A stretch of 64,000 bases of DNA from Sinonovacula constricta (lineage: Eukaryota; Mollusca; Bivalvia; Cardiida; Solecurtidae), in assembly GCA_007844125.1 (NCBI GenBank), contig CM017567.1, positions 29,551,564 to 29,615,563 on the forward strand, given 5' to 3'. How positions within the stretch are numbered: the first letter of the stretch is position 1; each line of letters begins with the position of its first letter. This document shows, one piece after another, positions 12,701 through 23,813 of this stretch. The notes under the pieces were generated by a model. It worked only from the letters and a program-made list of their open reading frames with translations. It had not been told where the DNA came from and ran no database searches. Position numbers and translations under genes: made by a program.

Positions 12701-15700
12701 CGCGCTGTGGGAACGCTGTGGGCGCGCTGTGCACACGCTGTGGGCGCGCCGAAGAAACTTCTTGATCGCTGTGAGAACGTCTAAAACGCTGTAAGGGCGT
12801 TGTGGTGACGCTGTGTGAACGCCCTCATGACACCGTATAGTCGCTGTGGAAACGCTGTTTACACGTCATGAGGGTCACAAATATTATTTTGGACATATTT
12901 CGTGGCGATTCCACAGCGCGCTGACATATTTTTAAAAGGCTGTACAAACGCTGTGGGATCGCCGTCTGGTGTGACAGGGGCTTTAGTGGCGATGGTTAAA
13001 CCTAAGTGGCGATGGGTTAACCTAAGTGGCGATGGGTAAACCTAAGTGGCGTGGGTAAACCTAAGTGGCGATGGGTAAACCTAAGTGGCGTGGGTATACC
13101 TAAGTTGCGATGGGTAAACCTTAGTGGCGATTGAAGGTTGTGCATTTAAAAATGATATATATAATTGCGAACAATTTGAAGGTTACACACACAGTATGGT
13201 AACTTATATTGACTATGACATGGTTTGTGATCCTGTGTTTCTTTTTCGTTACAGAATATATTACCCCTGACTTGCAGAAGTATTATTGATAAAAAGGAAT
13301 TCAACCGAATGCCGGATCTTTCTCCATTGGCCAGAACTATCTTACAGAGTGATTACGCAAACAGACCATAAAGGTTATGTAAAACGTATAATTCCTGTTT
13401 CATCATAAATAATAATAAAGTCGACAAAAACGTATTGTCAATGACATTTGCATGGCAGACCGCATCGCAACTGACAGAGCGGAAACTTTGGAAACTTTAT
13501 TCAAAAGTCTGCCATTTTTCAAATGTCATAATAGTGAGTCAAAAGAAATGCCTTAAGAAAAGTTTTCTTTTTATTGCAGTGTTGACTCAGCACACAAAAA
13601 CACACATCATGTAGTGAACTCTTTATTTCTGTTCGGAAGAAAAAGGTCACCAACTGTACATAAACTGGAGGTGTGCGGTTTTAGATTAGCAGGGAAATAG
13701 CAGCAACTTTATGTCTATTTATGGGTCTTTAGACGACATATTAACACTGTAGTGATGATGTGACTCCGCCTTAAAAGTAAACAAATACGATTTGAGTACA
13801 TTTTGTCACTATATATTTTTTTCGAACTTTTATCTGACATTTGCAAAACGTTATCAGTATCAGTACAAGTGGCCTATCAAAAATGGTGAAAATAGTAAAC
13901 ATACTTTTTTGTCAGAACCAGAAAGTAATAAAATAATTAGCACACATTCACACAGATGCACCCGAGCACGCCCCCTCCCCCCCCCCCCCCACACACACAC
14001 ACACATACACACGCGCTCGCACGTACGTACCCGTACACACACACACACACACACATATACGCCCACACGCACAGAAAAGTACACACCCAGGCCCACACAC
14101 ACGCGCACATACACGCAAGCACATACACTTATGCCCTCACCACCACGCACTAGCAAATACAAGCATCACCTACTTGGACATTTCCGGGATGTTGTAGGAC
14201 GCAGCAATCGTTTCCTGTCCAACTGCCACGGCTACCGTCAACAGAAGTGGACTAAAATTCGAATCCGAAGCCTCCCTCTGAAACTCCTCGTGTATAGTCT
14301 GAAACATTCATCAAAGTCTTCGTTATTATCATCATCAGCAGCAGCATATTTATCTTTACTCCTGTTAATATTTATCACAGTCGAAAGTTGTTGAATAAAG
14401 AACGTACTGAAATGAAAACGTCTATTACAACTTAATGAAAACTGTTATGAGATAACGATAACTTATACACTAATAAGCACGTCATTTATCCGGAAAATAA
14501 CCATACGTTATACAATGGGGTACAGTGTTGAAATAGAAATTCTCTCCCTTTTTAGATAATAGAGGTAGTCCAAGCAGTAGGTAGGTCCTGTTGTTGGACT
14601 TCTTGGACTTTATCGCCTGTTCTTTTGCTAATAATGCAATAACAAACAATAAAATTACTTAATTTTTGCATAAATATAAGCTTAAAATCCATGTAAATAC
14701 TTTATATAGATGTTATTTAAACAAGAAAATGAAAGTGTTACACTCTAAAGAGCACAAGAATAAAAATCGAGTAATCCAAATGAAAGGGCCTTTATTCAGT
14801 GGAGAGTATGCACTAATGTTTTTCATTCAAATTACCTAACATTATTTATTATCACAGATTTGGTATCTTAAATATCACATCTGGGTCCAAGGTTAAACAG
14901 CTCACCACAGTACGATGGCTGTAAAACTTCAATTTGTGGCGGCTTCAAATTTAAAAAAAAAAAATCAATTTTAATTTACCCAGCGCAGCAGACTCGCAGC
15001 TGTCAAACGATGGCACTGTTTATACTTTGTGCGAGCTATATTTAAGGGATATTCTTCCGGCGAAGCAAGTATCATTGCACCAGATACATCCGAGGGATGA
15101 TTGTCCCGAGGACGGAATTACTCGAGGAGTTTCGATTAATTCGAAAGATGATTCGAGAATTATCCGAGATGTTCAGATTGGCTTAAAAAATGTTAAATGG
15201 CCTTATATTATGTACAGTAGTACACCAGCGTTTAAGGTTACGCAGTCAGGTTAAGGGATTGTTTATCGTTGTAGTATTAATGATGTATTCCGCATGACGT
15301 AGCATTCTCGTAACAGCTAGAAAGAAAAAAGATCTTGCTAGAAAATCCATTTGTTTATTTTTAACTGGTTTCGTGAATGTTCTGGAGACTTCTGCGTTCT
15401 AGAAATTCCTTGGGTCTGTATAAGGGCTTGTTAGCCGATTTAAGTTTCAGTTTGGACATATAGTTTGGAAATACTTGCAGCTTCTATATTAAACCTTATG
15501 TGTTGGAACTTACGTGGACTTATTATATTCTACAGTGCTATAAATATTAAACTGTTGGATTTGGAATTATATTAATTACATTCGTGTATTGTTCTACCTT
15601 TGGGTTATTTCAACTGTGCGTATCTACGAGGACATTCTACCAAAAACTATTCAGGATTATTCGACGTTAGATTATTAATTGGACTATTAAAAGAACACCT

Positions 15701-18700
15701 CCTAAAGGGACAAACTATAAGCTAACATTTATTTTGCATTCTCAAATTTTGTCTGATATATTTGTTATTATCTTGTTACGCCATAGATTTAATTGTTTAT
15801 TAAAATAAAACATTATTGTACTAGTTTGTTGCTGGCTTGTTCTTTCTGCTACTCCATTTAATCGTTTAGTAAACGTGCAATTTTATAAATAAATTTTAAA
15901 TAGCGACACCGGTCGTAACACTTAAAACAGTTTTGAAGTTAAATGATGTCGATCGGTGTTGGTCTATTATCTTAAACTGATAATAACGTTATTGAACCCG
16001 CGACCTGGTAGAGTGTTTAATGCTTTGTACTAGGCTCAAAACCTCACATCTGTTTTGGGCAATACTGTTGACTAAACAATGCTCTGCGTAAATACTATCA
16101 GAGGACTGATTCTAGCAGGAAGGTATAGACTCGATGGTAATTGTTCTAATATGAAAGAACGTAGTTCGTAATAAATTAACAACTAAAGACTTAATTAATC
16201 AACGAAAAGGCACAATTTGAATTAATTAATATAAGAAAAAAGCAGAATGTGTCTACCTTGAGAAGGAGAGTAAAGTTGTCTTTGTTTCCTCTACCAGGCC
16301 ACTCCCAATCTAGATCTATTCCATCAAAACCCTTCTGTCTCAGAAATGTTGCCACGTTCTTGCTAAAAGTTTCCCTCGACGTGTCCGACTTAATGACAGC
16401 TTCAAATACCTCATTGTTATTAATTGCTCCGCCCACTGAGATTAAAGTTACTAATCCCTTCGCTTGTTGCTGTAAAATAAAAAATAAGTTTTATATGTCA
16501 TGTAATAAGAAGAATTTTAGGTAGAATTTCAAACTCTGTTTGCTGTTCAGTTAAAGAATGTTGCCAGCTTGTACATCTGATCACCGAGGTTTTAGTTTTC
16601 GGAAGTGGGGGAGGGGATGGACTTCCATTGTGGGAGTAGGGACCGTCAATATCACCAGTGTGTCGCTGGTTCCACCCTGACATGTGTCCGAGATCTAAGG
16701 CTTACTCCATTCATAAAAGCTAGAAGTCGCCAAAATGTACACTATGTGTTATGTGTATATTAAAACAACCATAAAGGAAGTGTTGAGTCTGTAGTTTCTG
16801 CTTTGATTGTTGTTGTTGTTGTTGTAAATGTTTTTTATTTGTTTACGGTTGTTTGTTTTTGCTGTTATTTTTGTTTGGGCACACATAACGTGAAATGACA
16901 CTTTATCTTCTTATCAAGTTAGTAAGTTTCTTTATTTAAAGACGTGAATTTGCACTTCAAAATACATGTACACATTTGAATGATGCATTTTGTTATTTCA
17001 GTGTTGCATGAAGAAAGTATTACTAAAATAACATAAACAAACAAGACAAGTGCAAGGAATCATATTTTGACAGCATAGTTTATTTCTGCATTATGTGTAT
17101 GAATATTTAAAAGTTGTTTAAATTTGTGGCGTGTCCTTTTTGGGCCTTAAGACGCTCCTGATTGTTTTTGTTTTTGACATACATTGCAGTGACCATTTAT
17201 GATCATTTTAGCAACGTCCAGCCTTTTGGTAGAAGAAGACCCCATACACATGTCTGGGTAGAACCACTGGGGCACAACAAGTCAGCTGGAAGACATTTTG
17301 AAATAAAGTCTTTCGCCCCGAACGGGATGAGACGCACCTGATATATTTATTCCTGAAATAATAATATTGATTGGATATTTTGCTCAATCGAAAGTTTGTT
17401 TATTGGGTTTATCGTCCCACCAACAGTATTTCAGTTATCTGGAGACGGTGTCCACTTGAAGCAGATATAGTGCTTCCTTCACTGTGTATAGCATGCCGTG
17501 AACACCTGGCATGATACCACACCCAGTCACATTATCCTGACACCGGGCCAACCAGTCGTGGAACTACCCTTTAATTTGCTTAAGCGTTAGCAAGGGAGCT
17601 ATACCACTACCATTTTTAACGACTTTGGTATGTCGCGGCCCGGGATCGAACCCGGGGCCTCCCGTACCTGGAGCCGACGCTCTACCGATTGCGCTACCAG
17701 GTCCGGTCAATCGAAAGACAATTTCGCTTTATAGTTGGTGTTACAATGCCTTTTTTATTTGTTTACGTATATATTATTGAAATATATACATATTCTATTT
17801 AAAACACTATGTAATCTCTTCCGTATTGTTTTTAATAGAATAAACTTGATACCTACCTTTAACCTGTTAAACTCATAAAATCGACCACTTCCGCTACCCT
17901 TATCGTCGTCGGGTTCCGATTTCACTAGGTCGAAGGTTACAGGATTGATGTTGACAAATGCGTATATAAGGTGAGTGCACAGAGTTGTGTTGATGTTAGA
18001 GATCTCAAACTTAGCGACAGAGTTCGCCAATTTGTTAGACCAGTTGGTGAAGTAACAGACCGTTTGAAATGACGACCCTGTGGAAATAGATTGGGTTGTT
18101 AAAATAAAATCAACAAAAACAACAGCAAAGTAAAAGAAAATGTGTTTCCAATAACAAAATCAACAAAAACAACAGCAACGTAAAAGAAAATGTGTTTTCA
18201 AAAACAAAATCAACAAGACCAACAGCCAAGTAAAAGAAAATGTGTTTCCAATAACAAAATCAACAAGACCAACAGCAAAGTAAAAGAAAATGTGTTTCCA
18301 ATAACAAAATCAACAAAAACAACAGCAACGTAAAAGAAAATGTGTTTCCAATAACAAAATCAACAAGACCAACAGCAAAGTAAAAGAAAATGTGTTTCCA
18401 ATAACAAAATCAACAAAAACAACAGCAAAGTAAAAGAAAATGTGTTTTCAATAACAAAATCAACAAGACCAACAGCAAAGTAAAAGAAAATGTGTTTCCA
18501 ATAACAAATTCAACAAAAACAACAGCAAAGTAAAAGAAAATGTGTTTTCAATAACAAAATCAACAAGACCAACAGCTAAGTAAAAGAAAATGTGTTTCCA
18601 ATAACAAAATCAACAAAAACAACAGCAACGTAAAAGAAAATGTGTTTTCAATAACAAAATCAACAAGACCAACAGCAAAGTAAAAGAAAATGTGTTTCCA

Positions 18701-18864
18701 ATAACAAAATCAACAAGACCAACAGCAAAGTAAAAGAAAATGTGTTTCCAATAACAGAACGTCTTCTTGCAGAACCATGTAGGAAAACAAATAGAATACG
18801 TAATTAAGAAAAGGAGCATTTAAAATTGATTATAGTCGAAAGGGTCAGTCGCAGCAAAAAGAAA

Positions 18865-18923
<59 letters not shown>

Positions 18924-19073
18924 AGGTAGTAGTAGAAGGAGAAGAAGAGGAAGAAGTAGTAGCAGTAGAAGTAGTTTTAGTAGTTGTAGAAGTAGTAGCA
19001 GTAGTAAAAGAAGTAGTAGTAGCAGTAGTAGTAATAGTTATAGCAGTAGTAGTAGTAGCAATAGTAGTAGTAG

Positions 19074-19123
<50 letters not shown>

Positions 19124-19456
19124 ATAGTAGTAATAGTAGTAGTTGAAATAACAATAGTTGTTGTTGTATTAAAAGCAGCAGCAGAAAAAGTTGCAGTGTT
19201 AGCAGTAGCAGTTGTAGTAGTGAATCTATAAGTAGTAATAGTGGTAAAAGTAGCAGTAGTGGTAATATAATCTTTATTTCCTCCATTCTCTGTAGATTGA
19301 CAGTTATGTATAAAGCTAAAACACAGAAATATAGATCCAACAAAATATTTATATGATAATATGATAATAGTAGTTGCTGAAGTATTATTACTTACCAAAA
19401 CATGAGGGTAATGCGTTCAACAACAACAGAAACACGGTCCAGCATTTGACATCCAT
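6796..19456 (-). CDS. GH18 chitinase, secreted or surface-anchored, 8 coding exons, 439 aa
   Basis: A family 18 glycoside hydrolase predicted to cut beta-1,4 linkages in chitin outside the cell. Exons: 19456-19396, 18077-17857, 16469-16257, 14298-14174, 11699-11576, 10368-10183, 9180-9061 and 7065-6796. All borders are GT-AG and every phase joins, giving 1,320 nt. Residues 1-20 form a signal peptide. VCYFTNW follows at the domain start. The catalytic DGIDLDWEW (D143, D146, D148, proton donor E150) is intact, as are MTYDFHGSW (215-223), VWVGYDNQRSF and the terminal MMFWSLEQDDF (W365). Oddities: the usual GGW is GGA, and the usual GFPTYG loop reads GTIGTAT. After the domain comes a Thr-rich linker (about 395-404) and a hydrophobic tail (421-439) ending at the stop, suggesting a GPI signal or a C-terminal anchor. 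No chitin-binding Cys domain is seen. The family call is firm; activity and anchoring are inferred. Confidence 0.93.
7370..7490. repeat. (GTT)n/GT-rich simple sequence in the last chitinase intron
   Basis: Runs of TTG/GTT are interrupted by a short GT run. The tract lies between chitinase exons 7 and 8. Confidence 0.8.
10601..11059. repeat. 32-bp minisatellite, about 14 copies, in a chitinase intron
   Basis: Unit of 32 bp containing GAGCTTTTGTCTATGAAGTT followed by AAAATGATGTAT. Neighbouring copies are nearly identical (one copy has CTATAA for CTATGA), which points to recent homogenisation. Degenerate precursors of the same motif are visible just upstream (10440-10600: GAAACTTTTGTC, GAACTTTTGTCCGAGATG), so the array seems to have grown from pre-existing intron sequence between exons 5 and 6. 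Confidence 0.95.
11746..11963. repeat. 20-bp minisatellite, left part, interrupted by a transposon
   Basis: Repeats of GGTAAACCTAAGTGGCGATG with indel variants lie between chitinase exons 4 and 5. The array stops within a unit at the TAA (11961-11963) that borders the inserted element and resumes at 12983. Confidence 0.9.
11964..12982. mobile_element. PIF/Harbinger-like non-autonomous DNA transposon (1,019 bp)
   Basis: The ends are inverted repeats of 18 bp with one mismatch: the left end is AACCCCTGTCACACCAGA and the right end is its complement with G for the second A. Three-base flanks read TAA on the left and TTA on the right. The surrounding minisatellite unit (CCTAAGTGGCG) predicts TAA, so the target duplication fits the TWA type of PIF/Harbinger. 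The subterminal regions are dense, GC-rich arrays of AACGCTGTGG and GCGCGCTGTG words, and the middle holds a MADF-type ORF remnant. No transposase is present, so it must have moved in trans. Confidence 0.75.
12241..12673 (-). pseudogene. MADF/Myb-like DNA-binding ORF remnant inside the transposon
   Basis: An open frame from about 12673 contains a basic, Ser/Pro-rich stretch and then TREEDMASWLESNELIYNK, the start of a MADF-like domain. Right after the Lys the MADF pattern continues in another frame (NSYKDFRKKIALWEAKAASL, then MLKTWYW). This implies loss of one base in an A run near 12345. MADF or SANT proteins are the usual partner protein of PIF/Harbinger transposases. The domain is cut short where the GC-rich subterminal repeats begin. 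It is likely dead. Confidence 0.6.
12983..13135. repeat. 20-bp minisatellite, right part
   Basis: The GGTAAACCTAAGTGGCGATG array continues after the transposon, with single-base deletion variants (GGCGTGGG). Confidence 0.9.
13136..13955. other. chitinase intron sequence, nothing recognised
   Basis: AT-rich intronic sequence between the minisatellite and a CA tract. No coding segment fits splice signals. Confidence 0.5.
13974..14115. repeat. poly-C followed by (CA)n microsatellite
   Basis: A C run at about 13974-13990 leads into imperfect CA repeats with CACG interruptions. It lies about 60 bp beyond the donor site of chitinase exon 4. Confidence 0.9.
14885..15185. repeat. dispersed repeat R4, copy 1
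   Basis: About 300 bp related to 28640-28925. Shared blocks include CAGCTGTCAAACGATGGCA-like, CATTGCACCAGA and CATCCGAGGGATGA-TGTCCCGAGGACGGAAT. The end is rich in TCCGAG and CGAGGA words. No terminal repeats or coding capacity were seen. Confidence 0.6.
15190..16190. other. chitinase intron sequence, nothing recognised
   Basis: AT-rich intron between exons 3 and 4. I saw no clear repeat border or exon. Confidence 0.5.
17150..17345. mobile_element. SINE family 3, truncated copy
   Basis: It shares with 28150, 46305 and 60895 the block TGATCAT...GTCCAGC...GGAAGACCCCA...CATGTCTGGGTAGAAC. The part that would hold the tRNA-like head (clear at 46450-46535) is shortened here. Borders are approximate. 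Confidence 0.5.
17395..17706 (-). mobile_element. SINE family 1, full copy with 11-bp target duplication
   Basis: Read on the minus strand it starts with a tRNA-like head: an A-box-like TAGCGCAATCGGTAGAGCG and a B-box-like GGTTCGATCCCGG. A body follows, and the 3' end contains CAGATAACTGAAATACTG and CCCAATAAACAAAC. TCAATCGAAAG flanks both sides (17384-17394 and 17707-17717), a perfect target duplication. It lies in a chitinase intron in the gene's own orientation. Confidence 0.85.
18103..18757. repeat. 50-bp minisatellite, 13 copies, in chitinase intron 1
   Basis: The 50-bp unit contains AGTAAAAGAAAATGTGTTTC and a variable block that reads AACAAAAACAAC or AACAAGACCAAC. The two versions partly alternate along the array, which suggests it grew by copying a 100-bp dimer as well as single units. 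Confidence 0.95.
18866..19265. repeat. (GTA)n microsatellite with interruptions
   Basis: A long TAG/GTA tract, with AGAAGG and AGCAGT variants, lies in intron 1 close to the signal-peptide exon. Poly-Ser, poly-Val and poly-Thr frames across it are artefacts. Confidence 0.9.
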
Positions 19457-21020
19457 GTTGAACGAATTCGGCGCGGAAATGAAACCGAATATTCTTCCTA
19501 AAAGTGACAATATCCTGTACGTTCGATGTTTGTTACTCCAAACAGGATGAAGGCGTGTATCCGTAGTTTAATTACAAACTGTTTCCTGATTGTCATAACT
19601 TATACAACTATACAAGAGAGTAGTACAACTTCAGCTTTAATGATACTCTGTATATTTAGTTAAATAACAAATGTAACTACATTAATGAAAGATTATCACT
19701 GTTTAAGTTTTCGTGTCGTGTTATCTGGGTTTATAACTGACACCACAGCACTATTAATATTAGATAAACAACCAATATTAGTGTAATATCGAATAACATG
19801 CAATATTACATTGTTTATGATAAGTTTGTTTTATTCCCTTCAACTGTAAGTAAAATAATGTTCCTACACAAGTTAAAGATGATCACCTTGTTATTTTATG
19901 CAACACACTAAGTTAAATAATTGATATCACAGTATTGAAATATCAATTACAAACCAATATGAGTGTAATGGCATGCAGTCCAACTTGTTATGTTTTGTTT
20001 TTTTATGACACCCTATAGCGTTCTTTAATAACGAATACACATCCACTATTCAACTTTGGTCGATTCAGTAAGTATTACGTTAATGTATACACTACTAATA
20101 ATCCATCTTCGCTTCAGTGTGTCACATTTATTTGCTAATTTGGATGACTACAGTGAGCTACCATTAGACGGCCAATGTCTCAAGTTGCAGTTTGTACTTG
20201 CATTTTATACACCGTCTCTGACTTAATGTCTTTCAACCAACACGCCTTTACATTTCTCAACAACACGCAGGTGCTTTTTTATAACATTGTCTATCTACAC
20301 GACTCAAACATGTATTTTAATTCCTTCAACATTCTACAGCAAACTTACTCATCACAAAAGTGTCCTCACTATACGAAAGCCTTAAAAAATACGTGTTTTT
20401 GACACACCTCTACAAAAAACAACCAGCCTAAGCAATTAAAACAGTGGCTATTACTAACTTTGCTACGTTGTGACCGCGATCAGACGACAGGACGTTTTTA
20501 GGGAGTATGCATACCTTCCCCTGACGCATAAAAACCCACGTCCAATCATCCGGAGGTATATATAATACACACCTGTTCATCGCTTCCTGCTTTATGGGCG
20601 GTTTTGCGTTTCGTATGATCATTGAACAAGGTACACCTGCATAGCACACAAGAAAAATCTCAAATCAGGGGGTAGTGCTAATATTACTCAACGTGTTATA
20701 TTTAACAACCATTATGCCGGTACAAATTCGTCGTATCCTCTTGCCATGCCGTTTAAATATCCACATAGCTAATTTAGTGATGAGTTGCAATGTAACAATA
20801 TATTTGTGCAGTATTAAAGGAGTTTGCGCCAATTTTCTTTCTGCCAAACAACTGAGGAAATTATTGTTACCTGAAAAGATCCTGCAAAATGTTGTTGATT
20901 GATGTCATACTTCTATTTGAAATGTGGTGGTGTTCAAAGATGTCCTATGCAGAAATTACGTTTTAATCCTCAAGACCCACCAAACAGTAAAAATATGGGT
21001 ATGATATTTGTACATGTATT
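19457..21020. other. upstream region of the chitinase gene
   Basis: This AT-rich sequence should contain the chitinase promoter, but I cannot place a start site with confidence; a TATAAG word on the minus strand at 19599-19604 is only suggestive. Around 20860-20960 there are blocks of the TTAA-MITE family (TCCTGCAAAATGTTGTTGAT). No coding exon was recognised. Confidence 0.4.
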
Positions 21021-21023
21021 TAA

Positions 21024-21274
21024 AGGAATTATCCGACATTTTTTCTCTATATAATACACGCAACAATATCTTAACCCTATTCTGGGTGTTGCTGTGTTTT
21101 TCATACATTCTGCATAAAATTATGCTTAAGTTACAGATAAAGCTGTTAATAGCATTACCTCAATTGTTAGTCAGTACAAATAAATGACAATTATAGTCAA
21201 ATCTACAAATAAGCACGATGGAGTTTTCAGCTAAACATAGGTATCGACAGATAGGCAAACTATCGGTTACCACC
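21024..21274. mobile_element. TTAA MITE, copy E, internally deleted (about 251 bp)
   Basis: The left end AGGAATTATCCGACA follows TTAA (21020-21023). The right end CAAACTATCGGTTACCACC is followed by TTGA, a decayed TTAA. The core is shorter than in copy B, so this is an internal deletion form. Confidence 0.55.
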
Positions 21275-21827
21275 TTGAAGGTTGTGATAGCAAATTAGTA
21301 CGAATAAGTATGGTACATGTATACTGACCAATTGGACAGGGTGATGATAACATCGGCTTATGGGCGGATGGCGCATAGCTTGGAAGGGCAGATCTGATGG
21401 GAACCAATGATAACTCCAGCCATCCGGTCAGTTGCGATTTGTGCCTTTGGGCGAAAATTAATTTGTTTCCACTATACCGAATATAACATATATTTTTCCC
21501 AACAACCATACATTTTACGTCTTTCATTTCAAAGTACCACATCAATTTACGATTTCATGTATAAATATACTATCTTCTTCCAAGTCAACTCATTAATGAT
21601 AATATCATATTATGTTCATATATGCGGAAGCCGGAAGCCAAAATTCAATCCGGATAAATCGTACATAACTTTATCAATATTTAAATGAAACACATGTAAA
21701 CTTTCATTCCAAAAGCAACTGGTTACTGGAAAAACTAAATAAATAATAAATAAATGATATTTATATTTATTGTTTATTTATTGTAGTGTGTGTCTGTTAC
21801 TTTCATGGAAAAATGACAGAAAACGAG

Positions 21828-21864
21828 AGATGGGGGGGGGGGGGGAGGGAGGGAGGGAGGAGGT
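21828..21864. repeat. poly-G / GGGA run
   Basis: A G run of about 14 bases followed by GGGA repeats. No other feature is attached. Confidence 0.8.
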
Positions 21865-22227
21865 GTTCTTGTTGTTATTAAAATTTCTAAACATTTAACT
21901 AAATGTACATAAAGACTCTGTACGTCCTTACTTACGGAAGTAGATAGGAAAGCTCTTCGATACATCTTTCCATGTTCGGTCCGCATGTTAACAAATTAAG
22001 ATTATCTTAAAGCAACAAATCAGTCATTAGCCAGAAAAAAATGCTTCTTCTGATCGATCCATTGATTACGGTAAAATTTGACTTTAGATGCAATGTTTAT
22101 GCAACATTTAAAGATTTACAAAACTTACAAATACAAAACAAACTTTCATGAATAATAACACTTGAGTGGTGAGAGATTCAAATGACGAATACAAGCAGCG
22201 ATGATCTGATGGGCAGGTTACCCTTAA

Positions 22228-22695
22228 AGGAGGTATCCGACTGTTTGCCGTTATCTAATATATGTAACAATGTCTGACCTCTGTTTGGGGTATTTTATTT
22301 AGAAACAATCATATGTTAGTCTAAGCTATGACGATTTTAAACTGTTTCTCAATTTTAGGAAAGTTAAACTCATTAATCAACCATTAAAATGTTCATTCTT
22401 TTCAAATATATAAATGACTGCGAAAAATAGACATCGACGTCACAGCGGATGACTTTGGTGAGCTAAAACATAAATGGTCACGTGTTGTTGTTTTTAGTTT
22501 GAAAATAGCTAACCGTGCAGCGTGGCTCCGATAGGAAATGCATGTTTGTAATGATAATTGTGGCATTATGGTTCACTTTTTCAGACAGGTGTAGGACATC
22601 AATAAACAGCATTTTACGAGATCTGTTCAGGTGACAATAATTTATTAAGATGTTTAATGAAAATATTTTGGGATACAAACTATCGGATACCACCG
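22228..22695. mobile_element. TTAA MITE, copy B, best preserved (468 bp)
   Basis: Exact TTAA occurs on both sides (22224-22227 and 22696-22699). The termini AGGAGGTATCCGACTGTTTG and CAAACTATCGGATACCACCG are inverted repeats. The interior serves as reference for the family, with CACAGCGGATGACTTTGGTG, GCAGCGTGGCTCCGATAGG and GGACATCAATAAACAGCATT. There is no coding frame. Confidence 0.75.
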
Positions 22696-22839
22696 TTAAC
22701 GAGCGTGTATATTTTCTGTATCTGTTCATCGTCTAACTGGTATATCTCGATATTTTAGTGACTGTGGGGCAAATGTCTATTTATAGAAAAAATAGAGCGC
22801 TTCATTCCATGTTTTGTGCTGTCGAACATTTGAGGTTAA

Positions 22840-22912
22840 GTATAATTTTATGCAGAAAGTGTGCCCAAACTCCCCCAAAACATAGTTAAGGTATTTGGAG
22901 GGTCGGGTATCA
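22840..22912. mobile_element. TTAA MITE fragment
   Basis: One end only: a TTTTATGCAGAAAGTGTGCC block leading to GGGTCGGGTATCACC and TTAG. It matches the terminal 70 bp of the family. Confidence 0.4.
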
Positions 22913-23574
22913 CCTTAGAGACTACGGACATGAACATCTTATCTAAAATACAACGGTTCTATTCTTAGAGTTTCCTCTCTGGAAAGAAATGGCCGACATT
23001 CTGAGGGAAAACTTTCGTGATCAACTCATTTTACATTTCATTTTAATAGTTTATGGACGTCATTTTGGAACTATTTTGATGAAAATAGTTTTGATAACAT
23101 GTTTTGTTGTGACTGGCGATAAGTGTAAAAATCTTTTAGTATTTCATAGAGTTTCAAGGTACTCAGCTGCATTTTACGTTAAATTTTGCTTGTATGTTTA
23201 CATATCTGCTTATAAAAATAATTCAGCAGCAGCAACAATAACATCAGCAGGGTTTCATCATCGTTAACCACATAGAGATGCAGTAAAAGACAAAAAAAAC
23301 TTTAAAAACACACACACAAAATCTTAACAGGGGGGACAACACTCTGTAAATTTATTTTTGAACGCTTGTTTCCCTTTGATAAAACGAGTATTGGCACATG
23401 TAAAATATTTGAAACAACCAAAAATCTAAGAGAGACAACCGCTAAAATATTTTCAGATTTTTGTCAAAGATAGATTTTTGCGTGAAATATATTGTCTTTA
23501 TAATATTTATTCATTTTTATTATAATTTTTATCTTCAAAGTCTTATACATTGTGATTGAAGTTGTACATTTGAT

Positions 23575-23813
23575 GAAGTATAGTGCTGAATTCACTGTGT
23601 ATATCATGCCGTGAAAACCTGCCATGATACCACACACAGTCACATCATCCCGACAACGGTCGTGGAACTACACTTAAATTTGCTTGGGCGTTAGCAAGGG
23701 AGCTATACCACTACCATTTCTAACGACTTTGGTATGTCGCGGCCCGGTATCGAACCCGGGCCCTCCTGTACCTGAAGCCGACGCTCTACCGATTGCGCTA
23801 CCAGGTCCAGTAG
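23575..23813 (-). mobile_element. SINE family 1, truncated and diverged copy
   Basis: The tRNA-like head (CTGGTAGCGCAATCGGTAGA on the minus strand) and body are present. The 3' tail with CCCAATAAAC is missing, and a short body deletion is seen where the 17395 copy has CCGGGCCAACCAG. Confidence 0.75.

Noticed and set aside
13792..14394. 200-codon plus-strand frame
   Set aside because: It runs through a CA repeat and antisense to chitinase exon 4, whose splice borders and protein match are clear on the other strand.
17630..17705. tRNA gene
   Set aside because: A-box and B-box words and partial cloverleaf arms are present, but the same sequence recurs at 23740 and 30660 attached to a common body, and this copy has target duplications. 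It is a SINE head.
18820..19398. Poly-Thr or poly-Ser proteins in the GTA tract
   Set aside because: Microsatellite translation within chitinase intron 1.
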